DNA of 64,000 nucleotides from Escherichia coli DSM 30083 = JCM 1649 = ATCC 11775 (GCF_003697165.2 NZ_CP033092.2:3968001-4032000), one strand, 5' to 3'; shown: positions 49,917 to 59,857, counted from the first letter of the stretch. The notes: generated by a model from the sequence alone, not told the origin. Numbers and translations: made by a program.

Positions 49917-50560
49917 CGCTGCAGCTCATCTAATGCAGGGGCGTCCAGATGCGAGATGTCCCCTGCGGTTTCAACCACCCAGCCAGACGCCAGCCACAAG
50001 CTTTCCTGATAATCCACGCGCGAAATAGAACAGTTACGCAGACGTAAGCGGCGCTCTGCCCATGCTGGTAATCCGAGAATCGTACTCACCAGGCATCCCA
50101 GTGCAATACCATGGCTCACCAGTAGCGGTCGGCTTCCCTGCGGTAAGTCCCGGCAAGATTCCAGTGCCGCATTAACGCGATCGCTGAGCTCCTGCATTGA
50201 CTCGCCTTCAGGAATACGCCCGTCAACGGTGCCATTGACCAGCTGCCGACGCCAGTTCTCTTCTTCTTCGGTGAGTGAATCGATATTTCTTGTTTCCAGT
50301 ACACCCATATTTAATTCACGCAGGCGAGAATCAAAGATGATGTCACAGCCGCAGGCCTGGGCGATGATTTCCGCCGTGCGCCGGGTCCGTCCTAAATCGC
50401 TACTGATGATATGCGTAATGCCAAGCTCTTTGGCACGGGTTGCCACCTGCATCGCCTGTTGCTCACCTTTGGCGGTCAGCGGGCTGTCAGACTGGCCCTG
50501 AATACGTCGCTCGGCGTTCCACTGCGTTTCACCGTGGCGGACTAGGTATACCTGTAACAT
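49913..50560 (-). CDS. gpmB: GpmB (YtjC), histidine phosphatase superfamily protein
   Basis: 215 residues, phosphoglycerate-mutase fold with LVRHGETQWN at residues 6-15 (phosphoacceptor His9), central Glu in the MGVLE region and LLVSHGIAL near 150. Annotated as a probable phosphoglycerate mutase; a general phosphatase role is more likely. It overlaps the rob end by 4 bp. Confidence 0.93.
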   Translation of the reverse strand: MLQVYLVRHGETQWNAERRIQGQSDSPLTAKGEQQAMQVATRAKELGITHIISSDLGRTRRTAEIIAQACGCDIIFDSRLRELNMGVLETRNIDSLTEEEENWRRQLVNGTVDGRIPEGESMQELSDRVNAALESCRDLPQGSRPLLVSHGIALGCLVSTILGLPAWAERRLRLRNCSISRVDYQESLWLASGWVVETAGDISHLDAPALDELQR

Positions 50561-50611
50561 GCTTTTTTTCCGTATACTGCTGTAACGTTAATTTTCTGAG
50601 TAATGCTGATT

Positions 50612-51139
50612 ATGCACCAAGTTGTCTGTGCGACCACCAATCCCGCTAAAATTCAGGCCATTCTGCAGGCATTTCACGAGATCTTCGGCGAAGGATCCTG
50701 CCATATTGCATCCGTTGCCGTCGAGAGCGGTGTACCGGAACAGCCCTTTGGCAGTGAGGAAACGCGCGCTGGCGCACGAAATAGGGTAGCCAATGCCCGC
50801 CGTTTACTTCCTGAGGCTGATTTTTGGGTGGCGATTGAAGCTGGCATCGATGGTGACAGCACTTTCAGTTGGGTGGTGATTGAAAACACCAGCCAGCGCG
50901 GCGAGGCGCGTTCGGCTACTTTGCCGTTGCCTGCGGTGATTCTGGAAAAAGTGCGTGAAGGTGAGGCGCTTGGTCCCGTGATGTCGCGTTATACCGGTAT
51001 TGATGAGATTGGTCGTAAGGAAGGGGCGATCGGCGTGTTTACCGCCGGGAAACTCACTCGCACCAGCGTCTATCACCAGGCGGTGATCCTGGCGCTGAGT
51101 CCGTTTCATAATGCCGTGTATCAGCCATTGCAGGCCTGA
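50612..51139 (+). CDS. yjjX: YjjX, inosine/xanthosine triphosphatase
   Basis: 175 residues from the ATG at 50612; an ATG three codons upstream (50603) is also possible and neither has a strong ribosome site. It belongs to the NTPase family that removes non-canonical purine nucleotides. N-terminal TTNPAKIQA, central [12 protein letters not shown] and C-terminal KEGAIGVFT blocks are typical. It is divergent from gpmB by about 50 bp. Confidence 0.92.
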
Positions 51140-51207
51140 TTAGGCGTTCACGCCGCATCCGGCATTCGGTGCACGATGCCTGATGCGCCATGTCCTATCA
51201 GGCCTAC
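51137..51207. repeat. REP/BIME between yjjX and trpR
   Basis: Two REP arms (TAGGCGTTCACGCCGCATCCGGCA and GATGCGCCA...ATCAGGCCTAC) fill the convergent gap, starting within the yjjX stop codon. Confidence 0.8.
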
Positions 51208-51211
51208 AAAA

Positions 51212-51553
<342 letters not shown>

Positions 51554-51585
51554 TTAGCGGGGGAAGCAAAATGCCTCCCCCGGTT

Positions 51586-51603
51586 GTACTCGCTAAAGAG
51601 TAC
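51586..51603 (-). promoter_or_regulatory. trp operator at the trpR promoter
   Basis: GTACTCGCTAAAGAGTAC, an almost perfect palindrome around CTAG-like half sites, lies about 50 bp before trpR and 25 bp after the slt stop. It matches the known TrpR autoregulation site. A GC-rich hairpin (51559-51582) in the leader is also visible. Confidence 0.85.
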
Positions 51604-51627
51604 GATAGCATATCATAAACGTGTGGA

Positions 51628-53565
51628 TCAGTAACGACGTCCCCATTCCGTGGCGCTCATCAACGTCGGTTTATCCCCCATGAAATAGCGGTAGTAAGCG
51701 TCATAAGCCAGCACGTTTTTCACATAACCGCGCGTCTCGGAGAATGGAATACTCTCGACAAATGCCACTGCGTCGATACGCCCTGCGCTGTTGCCAAGCC
51801 AGGTTCGCACCCGCCCTGGCCCGGCGTTATAAGCTGCTGAGGAGAAAATACGGTTATTGCCAAACTGCTGATAAACATATTGCAGGTAACTGGTGCCAAT
51901 GTTGATGTTTGTTTCCGGATCCAGCAATTGCCCAGGGCTGCTATAACCGGGAATAGAGAACATCTTCACCGTATGGGTCGCGGTACCAGGCATAATCTGC
52001 ATCAGGCCGCTGGCCCCTACCGGTGATTTCACTTTCGGATTCCAGGCACTCTCCTGACGGGCAATCGCCATCGCATAGCTTTGCGGGATCTCCTTACCAC
52101 TGGTGTAGCGTTTGAAAAGATCGTTGTAAGCCAGCGGGAATCGCTCTTCCAGATGATCCCACAGCTTCCCGGCGATCGTTGCCTGAACGCTAAGATCCCA
52201 CCATTGGTTATTGAAAGCATACCGAGCCAGTTGAGCCTGCTCTGTTTTTGACTTGCTCTTCACCAGATTGGCCCACTCGCTACGCGCGGTGTTATCGAGA
52301 TTCCAGTACATCAACTCGCGCACGCGCGCCATCTCCGGCCCCTGAGTCAGGGCGCTGTCAACATTCTGCGGCGCTTTATCAATCTTCAGCTCATACTCTT
52401 CGCCGATGCGTTGTGCAGCAACCATCGGGTAGAAACCACGCTGTTGCATGAGTTGATGCAAAATCTCTTTTGCTTCAGCTTCACGTCCGCGTTCCAGCAA
52501 TAAATCCGCCTGCCAGTAACGCCATTCATCTTTCTCTTTCGCTTCCATAGGCAGACGCGCCAGCCAGGTATTCAGGCCGCGACGATCGCCGGTGCCAAGC
52601 GCCATTCGCACACGGCGTTCAATAAGCGAAGTAGATTGCGAACGCATAATCGCGTCATCGCGCCATTTCGCCTGCTCGTCGGTGACATCGTTGCCCATCA
52701 AACGCCATGCGACAATATCGCGCAGCTCCTGAATCTGATCTTCATTAAGCTGCTGTGCCTGAGCAAGCGACGGGATCATCAGCCGTGCATTTTCAGCATC
52801 CTGCCGCGCCACACTGGCAAACGCCACCGCCGCCATTTGACGGGTAAAATCGGTCGCGCCGGTTGTACGCGCGAAGGTCAGTACCGTATTAGGGTTGTTC
52901 GCCAGTGAAATGATTGCCGAAGCGATAGTCTGGTAATCGGCAGGCATCTGCCCTGCCAGCACTGTTACCAGGCCGGTGTTACCCGCTTTCATCGCCAGAC
53001 GGATACGCTCTAAATACGCCAGCGGATCTTGTTTACCTGACGCACGCCAGACGCTAAATAACTTGTCACAGGCGTTAGGCTGGCTCTTGCCGGTTAGCCA
53101 CAGCTCTTTCGCCCCTTGCCAGGCTTCTTCACTCTGCCCGGTGTTCCATTTCGCATAGTAGTAATTACATTGCGCTTCGGTAGTTCCGGGCTTTTCCGGG
53201 CTAAAGGCTAACAAGCCACGCCAGTCTTCACGCCGCGCCAGTTCATTGACGAAACGAGATTGCAGCGTGCGAGCGGGAGGAAGCGTGGGGTTAGCGCGAA
53301 CAAAGTTAGTGACCGTCACCGCCGGTTGATTCATCAGGTCATCAGTGATCTGGCGGTATTCCAGGTAGGGATAAAGTGGGTAATCTTTCAGTCCAGGCAT
53401 CATTTGTTCGACCACATCCATTTGTCGATTATCCCAGGCCTGCTTGATTTGCGCGTAACGACTACGCTGCTCATCCAGTGAGTCGGCTCGCGCCACGCTG
53501 CTGACCGTCAGCAGACAGACACCGACAGCCAACAGCCGCCAGGTAACGTGTTTGGCTTTTTCCAC
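51628..53565 (-). CDS. slt: Slt70, soluble lytic murein transglycosylase
   Basis: 645 residues with a signal peptide (1-27, ARA|D). The long superhelical U/L domain is followed by the C-terminal lysozyme-like catalytic domain. The catalytic Glu is in ARQESAWNP (about residue 505), followed by VGASGLMQIMPGT. It is a periplasmic enzyme cleaving peptidoglycan to 1,6-anhydromuropeptides. Confidence 0.97.
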   Translation of the reverse strand: MEKAKHVTWRLLAVGVCLLTVSSVARADSLDEQRSRYAQIKQAWDNRQMDVVEQMMPGLKDYPLYPYLEYRQITDDLMNQPAVTVTNFVRANPTLPPARTLQSRFVNELARREDWRGLLAFSPEKPGTTEAQCNYYYAKWNTGQSEEAWQGAKELWLTGKSQPNACDKLFSVWRASGKQDPLAYLERIRLAMKAGNTGLVTVLAGQMPADYQTIASAIISLANNPNTVLTFARTTGATDFTRQMAAVAFASVARQDAENARLMIPSLAQAQQLNEDQIQELRDIVAWRLMGNDVTDEQAKWRDDAIMRSQSTSLIERRVRMALGTGDRRGLNTWLARLPMEAKEKDEWRYWQADLLLERGREAEAKEILHQLMQQRGFYPMVAAQRIGEEYELKIDKAPQNVDSALTQGPEMARVRELMYWNLDNTARSEWANLVKSKSKTEQAQLARYAFNNQWWDLSVQATIAGKLWDHLEERFPLAYNDLFKRYTSGKEIPQSYAMAIARQESAWNPKVKSPVGASGLMQIMPGTATHTVKMFSIPGYSSPGQLLDPETNINIGTSYLQYVYQQFGNNRIFSSAAYNAGPGRVRTWLGNSAGRIDAVAFVESIPFSETRGYVKNVLAYDAYYRYFMGDKPTLMSATEWGRRY

Positions 53566-53771
53566 AAGCGCATCCTCTAAGTGTCAATACATCAATGCAG
53601 CGTCATGCCGCGTAATAGATTTATGCTAACCAGTCATTGCCGTTTACGCCACGTTACGGACACTTTTTTACTTTTACGGGGTGATCGACTGGCTGGGATT
53701 AGACAGGGAAACAGGCTACACTTCGCCTTTGAAAACTCATCATCACGATAAACATAGAGGCGAAGTCCAAC

Positions 53772-55439
53772 GTGGCTCAATTCGTTTATACCATGCATCG
53801 TGTCGGCAAAGTTGTTCCGCCGAAACGTCATATTTTGAAAAACATCTCTCTGAGTTTCTTCCCTGGGGCAAAAATTGGTGTCCTGGGTCTGAACGGCGCG
53901 GGTAAGTCCACCCTGCTGCGCATTATGGCGGGCATTGATAAAGACATCGAAGGTGAAGCACGTCCGCAGCCAGACATCAAGATTGGTTATCTGCCGCAGG
54001 AACCGCAGCTGAACCCGGAACACACCGTTCGTGAGTCCATTGAAGAAGCGGTTTCTGAAGTGGTTAACGCCCTGAAACGCCTGGATGAAGTGTATGCGCT
54101 GTATGCCGATCCGGATGCCGATTTTGACAAGCTGGCCGCTGAACAAGGCCGTCTGGAAGAGATCATTCAGGCTCACGACGGTCACAACCTGAACGTTCAG
54201 CTGGAGCGTGCGGCGGATGCGCTGCGTCTGCCGGACTGGGACGCGAAAATCGCTAACCTTTCCGGTGGTGAGCGTCGTCGCGTGGCGTTGTGCCGCCTGC
54301 TGCTGGAAAAACCAGACATGCTGCTGCTCGACGAACCGACCAACCACCTGGATGCGGAATCCGTAGCGTGGCTGGAACGCTTCCTGCACGACTTCGAAGG
54401 CACCGTGGTGGCGATTACCCACGACCGTTACTTCCTCGATAACGTTGCGGGCTGGATCCTCGAACTTGACCGCGGTGAAGGTATTCCGTGGGAAGGTAAC
54501 TACTCCTCCTGGCTGGAGCAGAAAGATCAGCGTCTGGCGCAGGAAGCTTCACAAGAAGCGGCGCGTCGTAAGTCGATCGAGAAAGAGCTGGAGTGGGTAC
54601 GTCAGGGAACTAAAGGCCGTCAGTCAAAAGGTAAAGCACGTCTGGCGCGCTTTGAAGAACTCAACAGCACCGAATATCAGAAACGTAACGAAACCAACGA
54701 ACTGTTTATTCCACCTGGACCGCGTCTGGGCGATAAAGTGCTGGAAGTCAGCAACCTGCGTAAATCCTATGGTGATCGTCTGCTGATTGACTCCCTGAGC
54801 TTCTCGATCCCGAAAGGAGCGATCGTCGGGATCATCGGTCCGAACGGTGCGGGTAAATCGACGCTGTTCCGTATGATCTCTGGTCAGGAACAGCCGGACA
54901 GCGGCACCATCACTTTGGGTGAAACGGTGAAACTGGCGTCGGTTGATCAGTTCCGTGACTCAATGGATAACAGCAAAACCGTTTGGGAAGAAGTTTCCGG
55001 CGGGCTGGATATCATGAAGATCGGCAACACCGAGATGCCAAGCCGCGCCTACGTTGGCCGCTTTAACTTTAAAGGGGTTGATCAGGGTAAACGCGTTGGC
55101 GAACTCTCCGGCGGTGAGCGCGGTCGTCTGCATCTGGCGAAGCTGCTGCAGGTTGGCGGCAACATGCTGCTGCTCGACGAACCAACCAACGACCTGGATA
55201 TCGAAACCCTGCGCGCACTGGAAAACGCCCTGCTGGAGTTCCCGGGCTGCGCGATGGTTATCTCGCACGACCGTTGGTTCCTCGACCGTATCGCCACCCA
55301 CATTCTGGATTACCAGGATGAAGGTAAAGTTGAGTTCTTCGAAGGTAACTTTACCGAGTACGAAGAGTACAAGAAACGCACGCTGGGCGCAGACGCGCTG
55401 GAGCCGAAGCGTATCAAGTACAAGCGTATTGCGAAGTAA
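53772..55439 (+). CDS. ettA: EttA (YjjK), ABC-F translational throttle protein
   Basis: 555 residues from a GTG start at 53772, which gives the MAQFVYTMHRV N-terminus. Two ABC domains have Walker A GLNGAGKST and GPNGAGKST and signatures LSGGERR and LSGGERG. The charged inter-domain linker (about 245-320) is the P-site tRNA-interacting motif. EttA binds the ribosomal E site and gates entry to elongation according to the ADP:ATP ratio. Confidence 0.97.
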   Translation: MAQFVYTMHRVGKVVPPKRHILKNISLSFFPGAKIGVLGLNGAGKSTLLRIMAGIDKDIEGEARPQPDIKIGYLPQEPQLNPEHTVRESIEEAVSEVVNALKRLDEVYALYADPDADFDKLAAEQGRLEEIIQAHDGHNLNVQLERAADALRLPDWDAKIANLSGGERRRVALCRLLLEKPDMLLLDEPTNHLDAESVAWLERFLHDFEGTVVAITHDRYFLDNVAGWILELDRGEGIPWEGNYSSWLEQKDQRLAQEASQEAARRKSIEKELEWVRQGTKGRQSKGKARLARFEELNSTEYQKRNETNELFIPPGPRLGDKVLEVSNLRKSYGDRLLIDSLSFSIPKGAIVGIIGPNGAGKSTLFRMISGQEQPDSGTITLGETVKLASVDQFRDSMDNSKTVWEEVSGGLDIMKIGNTEMPSRAYVGRFNFKGVDQGKRVGELSGGERGRLHLAKLLQVGGNMLLLDEPTNDLDIETLRALENALLEFPGCAMVISHDRWFLDRIATHILDYQDEGKVEFFEGNFTEYEEYKKRTLGADALEPKRIKYKRIAK

Positions 55440-55445
55440 TGCGTA

Positions 55446-55483
55446 AAATGCCGGATGCGGCGCACCAGCATCGCATCCGGTAT
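55446..55483. repeat. Single REP after ettA
   Basis: ATGCCGGATGCGGC and GCATCCGGTATT form one REP palindrome directly after the ettA stop; it marks the conserved side of the toxin-antitoxin insertion. Confidence 0.75.
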
Positions 55484-55494
55484 TAGTTAAATGA

Positions 55495-55779
55495 TTAATG
55501 GGAAGCAAGTTCCCGGAAAAAGGCAGGATTTTCTTTAATTGTGGCAAGTACTTTTGCAGCCAATCCCGTAGGATTTCTTCGCTTCGATTCCCAGCTTTTA
55601 ATGGTATCCACACTGGTTCCCAGAGCTTTTGCCATCTCACTTTGAGAAACGTTGAGTTGCTCACGAATAGCTTTAACATCCGCAATTTCGTAGCGGGTCA
55701 CCCGTGCAGGTTCTTTTAAACCTTGTTTAATCTCGACAGCCTCTTCCAGAGAGGTTTTCAACTCATCAAAAAAACTCAT
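55495..55779 (-). CDS. NadS/HigA-like antitoxin, helix-turn-helix
   Basis: 94 residues. The Xre-type HTH is at about 43-75 (LNVSQSEMAKALGTSVDTIKSWE). The N-terminal part is acidic and helical and is likely to bind the toxin. The start lies one base after the toxin stop (TAA-A-ATG), with a G-rich SD inside the toxin end, so the two are translationally coupled in toxin-first order as in higBA. It resembles the NadS family. K-12 lacks this pair between ettA and nadR. Confidence 0.85.
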   Translation of the reverse strand: MSFFDELKTSLEEAVEIKQGLKEPARVTRYEIADVKAIREQLNVSQSEMAKALGTSVDTIKSWESKRRNPTGLAAKVLATIKENPAFFRELASH

Positions 55780-55780
55780 T

Positions 55781-56113
55781 TTATATCTCGCCTTTGAGCA
55801 GTTTCGTCAACTTCTTTAGTTGAGCTTTTTCCGTATCTGTCAGACTATCTTTGGCATTTTTCGGATAGGCCATAATCAAATAAATAATCTCTTCCGTCGC
55901 CAGAAAGTAAATTATTCTGACACTGCCACTTTTTCCCTGTGAACCCGCAGCCATTCGGACTTTACGCAATCCACCAGTCTGCTGAATGAGATCACCTTTA
56001 TCGGGAGTTCCGATGAGTTCTTTTTGTAATTCCTTTAATTCATCATCGGTTGCAATCTGCTTGATCTGACGCGTAAACATTGGCGTCTCTATAAATATTA
56101 TCGCCTTACCCAT
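55781..56113 (-). CDS. RelE/HigB-type toxin
   Basis: 110 residues from the ATG at 56113, which has a strong GGGAGGGGGA ribosome site; an in-frame extension to 56191 would run across the operator palindromes and is rejected. The RelE/ParE fold is visible: LRKVRMAAGSQGKSGSVRIIYFLA and YLIMAYPKNAKDSLT are the typical central strand and C-terminal blocks of HigB/RelE-like ribosome-dependent mRNA interferases. Probable activity is mRNA cleavage, by family only. Confidence 0.85.
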   Translation of the reverse strand: MGKAIIFIETPMFTRQIKQIATDDELKELQKELIGTPDKGDLIQQTGGLRKVRMAAGSQGKSGSVRIIYFLATEEIIYLIMAYPKNAKDSLTDTEKAQLKKLTKLLKGEI

Positions 56114-56129
56114 TCCCCCTCCCTGGCAG

Positions 56130-56162
56130 GTACATTGTACACCGAAATGGAGTACTAAGTAC
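56130..56162 (-). promoter_or_regulatory. Twin-palindrome operator of the toxin-antitoxin operon
   Basis: Two 11-bp palindromes, GTAC-N3-GTAC at 56130-56140 and at 56152-56162, are exactly 22 bp apart centre to centre. They lie just upstream of the toxin gene. The nearer one contains TACAAT, a likely -10 box. This is the arrangement expected for cooperative binding of an HTH antitoxin and toxin complex. Confidence 0.7.
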
Positions 56163-56204
56163 ACTTTTGAATCAGTAATCCCACTCAACATCTTATAAAG
56201 ATGA

Positions 56205-57437
56205 TTATCTTTGCTCCCCCATCATCTCCCGCACCAGCTCCACGCAGCGCAGGAAACGGCTGTCGTAATCGTCCTCTTCAACCCGCACGAATTCGATATT
56301 GTTCTCTTCCAGCATCTCCACCAGCAAGTTCTGGAACTCTTTGCGATCCACCGAACTGCCGAGGCTGCGTAAACCATCCGCCACCCACGGCGTGTTGTTC
56401 TCCAGCAGGATCACCAGATCGAAACGGTACTCATCAATCAACGCCTGCACGAACGGATGCTCACGCCCTTCGTACTTTTTGCAGAACGCCTGGGTAGTGA
56501 CAAAATCGGTGTCGATAAACGCCACTTTATTGGCATATTTCACTGCAAAATCAATATATTGCGCATGTCCCAGCGCGATTTTATCGTAGTCGGAATACTG
56601 CAACGCGATCTCATCGCCACCGAGGTGCGAAAAGACATAATCACGACCATATTCCCACGCACTGGTAGTGTTGAAGATATTGGCAAGTTTGTTTACCAGG
56701 GTGGATTTACCGCTCGATTCACCACCGAGGATCGCCACGGTACGCACAAAGAATGGCTTCACTTCCGTAGGAATATATTCCCAGTAGCGGAACGGGTTTT
56801 CGCGGATCTGCGCACCGCTGATACTCATAAAGGTACGCTTCGGATCGACCAGCACCGTCTCGATCCCCAGATGTTCCATATACTGCGGCGCATCGGCTTC
56901 TTCCGAGGTGTAGATCAGGTCCGGCTGAATGCCTTTTTCGGCCATAAACTTTTTGATGCCGTTGCTCCACACATCCCAGCCGTGTGGATACGGTTCCATG
57001 CCCTCTTCGTTAAAAGCATGAATGCGGATATTTTTTTGATACTTAAAGGTCTGCAATAACCAGCGCAGACGATCCGGCACGGTTGGCTGCTGCGACATGG
57101 CGCTGTCTTCGAACAATGCGCGGTCGCGGGTATCGTCAAAACCCATAATGATATGCAGCTCGTCAACCTGGCTACAGGCGCGCTGGATAAGGTAGATATG
57201 TCCAGTATGCAGCGGGTAAAACTTACCGAATACGACACCGATCGTTTTCTTCTGCCGGGGAAATTCAAGTCCCAAATAACGGTGCAATGCCTCCAGCTTT
57301 TGTGCGCTGGGGCTTTTAATTTTGGCATTCAGTAACTGGCTTAAATACCCTTTGGTCATACCGCTGGCATCAGCTACCTGCTGTAGAGTGCAGCCCTGTT
57401 GCTTGATGGCAGTTTTCAGGTAATCAAATGACGACAT
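56205..57437 (-). CDS. nadR: NadR, trifunctional NAD regulator
   Basis: 410 residues from the ATG at 57437. The N-terminal Xre-like HTH (about 17-42) represses nadA, nadB and pncB. The central NMN adenylyltransferase domain has FGKFYPLHTGH at 70-80. The C-terminal ribosylnicotinamide kinase domain has the P-loop GGESSGKST. An upstream in-frame codon (57458) overlaps radA and was not used. It is 20 bp after the radA stop. Confidence 0.97.
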   Translation of the reverse strand: MSSFDYLKTAIKQQGCTLQQVADASGMTKGYLSQLLNAKIKSPSAQKLEALHRYLGLEFPRQKKTIGVVFGKFYPLHTGHIYLIQRACSQVDELHIIMGFDDTRDRALFEDSAMSQQPTVPDRLRWLLQTFKYQKNIRIHAFNEEGMEPYPHGWDVWSNGIKKFMAEKGIQPDLIYTSEEADAPQYMEHLGIETVLVDPKRTFMSISGAQIRENPFRYWEYIPTEVKPFFVRTVAILGGESSGKSTLVNKLANIFNTTSAWEYGRDYVFSHLGGDEIALQYSDYDKIALGHAQYIDFAVKYANKVAFIDTDFVTTQAFCKKYEGREHPFVQALIDEYRFDLVILLENNTPWVADGLRSLGSSVDRKEFQNLLVEMLEENNIEFVRVEEDDYDSRFLRCVELVREMMGEQR

Positions 57438-57457
57438 ATCTCCCTCCGTATCTCTCA

Positions 57458-58840
57458 TTATAAGTCGTCGAACACGCTAAGCGCGTCGGAGAGTTTTTTA
57501 ACGCCAAAAATCTGCATCCCTTCCGGCGCTTTTTTCGGCACGTTAGCTGCCGGAACAATTGCCCGGCGAAAACCGTGTTTCGCCGCTTCTGAGATTCGTT
57601 CCTGGCCGCTGGGCACCGGGCGGATCTCCCCTGCCAGCCCGACTTCACCAAACACCACCAGATCCTGCGGTAGCGGTCTGTCACGCAGGCTGGAAACCAT
57701 CGCCAGCAGTAACGCTAAATCGGCACTGGTTTCCGTCACCTTCACGCCACCGACCACGTTAACAAACACATCCTGATCGGCCATTTGTAGACCACCGTGA
57801 CGGTGAAGCACCGCCAGCAGGATTGCCAGACGGTTTTGCTCCAGCCCGACTGCCACGCGGCGTGGATTCGCCATCATCGAGTGATCGACGAGCGCCTGAA
57901 TCTCCACCAGCAGCGGACGCGTTCCTTCCCACACTACCATCACTGAGCTACCGGAGGTCACTTCATCGCCGCGACTTAAGAAAATTGCCGAAGGGTTGCT
58001 GACTTCACGCAGCCCCTGCTCGGTCATTGCGAAGACACCCAGCTCATTCACCGCGCCGAAGCGGTTTTTATGGCTGCGTAAGGTGCGAAAACGTGAGTCG
58101 GCATCACCATCCAAAAGCACCGAACAGTCGATACAGTGTTCCAGCACTTTAGGGCCAGCCAGCGAGCCATCTTTGGTTACGTGCCCGACCATGACAATCG
58201 CCACACCGCGCGTTTTGGCGAAGCGCGTCAGATAAGCCGCCGTTTCACGCACCTGTGCCACGCTGCCAGGCGATGATTGTACATCCGCCATATGCATCAC
58301 CTGGATGGAGTCAATTACCATCAGCTTCGGTTGCTCTTCTTCGGCAATCAGGCAGATCTGCTCGATGCTGGTTTCCGACAGCATATTAAGATTGTCAGTC
58401 GGCAGGCCAAGGCGATGAGCGCGCATTGCCACCTGTTGCAGCGACTCTTCGCCGGTGACATACAGCGTTTTCATCTGCTGCGCCAGTTTGCACAGCGTTT
58501 GCAACAGCAGCGTGGATTTCCCGGCACCTGGGTTACCGCCAATCAGAATGGCACTTCCCGGCACCACGCCGCCGCCTAGTACGCGGTCGAACTCTTTAAA
58601 TCCGGTGGAAAAACGCGGCAGCTCTTCAAGGCTGATGTCGGAAAGTTTCTGGACTTTTGCCACTCCGGCGCTACCGGCATAGCCACTGAGACGCTCGTTA
58701 CGCGCCACCGTTGGCGACGCAGCAAGACGCACCTCGGTGATGGTGTTCCAGGCATGACAGGCGCTGCACTGCCCCTGCCAGCGCGGATAATCGGCCCCGC
58801 ATTCATTACAAACAAAGGCGCGTTTTGGAGCTTTTGCCAC
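57458..58840 (-). CDS. radA: RadA, DNA-repair branch-migration ATPase
   Basis: 460 residues from the GTG at 58840. The zinc finger has Cys11, Cys14, Cys25 and Cys28. The RecA-like domain has Walker A GGNPGAGKST (about 101-110) and the RadA-specific HKNRFGAVNE. A C-terminal Lon-protease-like domain follows (LVVFGEVGLAGEIRPV). It processes recombination intermediates with RecA. It is co-oriented between serB and nadR. Confidence 0.97.
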   Translation of the reverse strand: MAKAPKRAFVCNECGADYPRWQGQCSACHAWNTITEVRLAASPTVARNERLSGYAGSAGVAKVQKLSDISLEELPRFSTGFKEFDRVLGGGVVPGSAILIGGNPGAGKSTLLLQTLCKLAQQMKTLYVTGEESLQQVAMRAHRLGLPTDNLNMLSETSIEQICLIAEEEQPKLMVIDSIQVMHMADVQSSPGSVAQVRETAAYLTRFAKTRGVAIVMVGHVTKDGSLAGPKVLEHCIDCSVLLDGDADSRFRTLRSHKNRFGAVNELGVFAMTEQGLREVSNPSAIFLSRGDEVTSGSSVMVVWEGTRPLLVEIQALVDHSMMANPRRVAVGLEQNRLAILLAVLHRHGGLQMADQDVFVNVVGGVKVTETSADLALLLAMVSSLRDRPLPQDLVVFGEVGLAGEIRPVPSGQERISEAAKHGFRRAIVPAANVPKKAPEGMQIFGVKKLSDALSVFDDL

Positions 58841-58888
58841 GGTGTACCTCGTTAATGCTGTGCCGCCCGCAGGATGACGGGCAGGCAA

Positions 58889-59857
58889 TTACTTCTGATT
58901 CAGGCTGCCAGAGAGGATGCAGAATACACCCATCAGGTCAGCGTGACGGATGGTGACTTCCGTTTTTTCATTCACTTTTGGCTTGGCATGGTAGGCAATC
59001 CCCAGCCCTGCCGCTTTGATCATCGGCAGGTCATTGGCTCCATCGCCAATCGCCACGGTCTGCGCCAGCGGGATTTCATACTCCTGCGCGAGGCGAGTCA
59101 GAGTTTTCGCTTTGTACTGCGCGTCAACGATGTCGCCGATCACATTGCCGGTAAATTTACCGTCCATGATCTCCAGTTCATTGGCTACCACGGCTGTCAG
59201 GCGCAGCTTGTCGCGCAGGTATTCAGCAAAGAAAGTAAAGCCGCCGGAGGCAATCGCCACTTTCCAGCCCAGCGTTTCCAGCTTGAGTACCAGCTGCGTT
59301 AAGCCTGGCATCAGCGGCAGATTTTCACGCACCTGTTGCAGAATGTTCGCGTCAGCGCCTTTCAGCGTCGCCACGCGGCTGCGCAGGCTGGCGGTAAAAT
59401 CGAGTTCGCCGCGCATCGCCCGTTCGGTTACCTCCGCCACCCTCTCGCCCGTTCCGGCCAGTTTGGCAATTTCATCAATACATTCAATCTGGATGGCGGT
59501 GGAATCCATGTCCATCACCAGCAAACCCGGCGTGCGCAGGTGCGGGATTTTCCCCAGCGGCGCGACATCCAGCTGCGCTTCGTGGGCCAGGCGCGTAGCC
59601 CGCGCGGTGAGTGAACCTGCCAGACGAATCACCTGATAATCTTCCACGCACCAGGCGGCAACAATCACCATCGCCGCGCCCAGTTTGCTCTGGTATTGGG
59701 TCAGACGTTGTTTATCCAGTCCACGACCATACAGCAGCCAGCCGCTACGACCTGCGTGGTAATCCAGTGGCATCACTTCATCACCACTTAATGAAAGAGG
59801 CAGACCCGGCCATAAAGAGACATCTTCAGGCAGGTCGCACCAGGTAATGTTAGGCAT
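58889..59857 (-). CDS. serB: SerB, phosphoserine phosphatase
   Basis: 322 residues from the ATG at 59857. HAD superfamily with the catalytic motif DMDST at residues 116-120 (nucleophile Asp116), IASGGFTFF as motif II and GDGANDLPMIKAAGLG as motif III. The N-terminal 100 residues form an ACT-like regulatory part. Last step of serine synthesis. A frame extension to 59995 crosses into the divergent promoter region and was rejected. Confidence 0.97.
   Translation of the reverse strand: MPNITWCDLPEDVSLWPGLPLSLSGDEVMPLDYHAGRSGWLLYGRGLDKQRLTQYQSKLGAAMVIVAAWCVEDYQVIRLAGSLTARATRLAHEAQLDVAPLGKIPHLRTPGLLVMDMDSTAIQIECIDEIAKLAGTGERVAEVTERAMRGELDFTASLRSRVATLKGADANILQQVRENLPLMPGLTQLVLKLETLGWKVAIASGGFTFFAEYLRDKLRLTAVVANELEIMDGKFTGNVIGDIVDAQYKAKTLTRLAQEYEIPLAQTVAIGDGANDLPMIKAAGLGIAYHAKPKVNEKTEVTIRHADLMGVFCILSGSLNQK

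Noticed and set aside
56114..56191. A 26-codon N-terminal extension of the RelE-like toxin
   Set aside because: It would translate through the twin-palindrome operator and -10 box; the ATG at 56113 has a strong Shine-Dalgarno.
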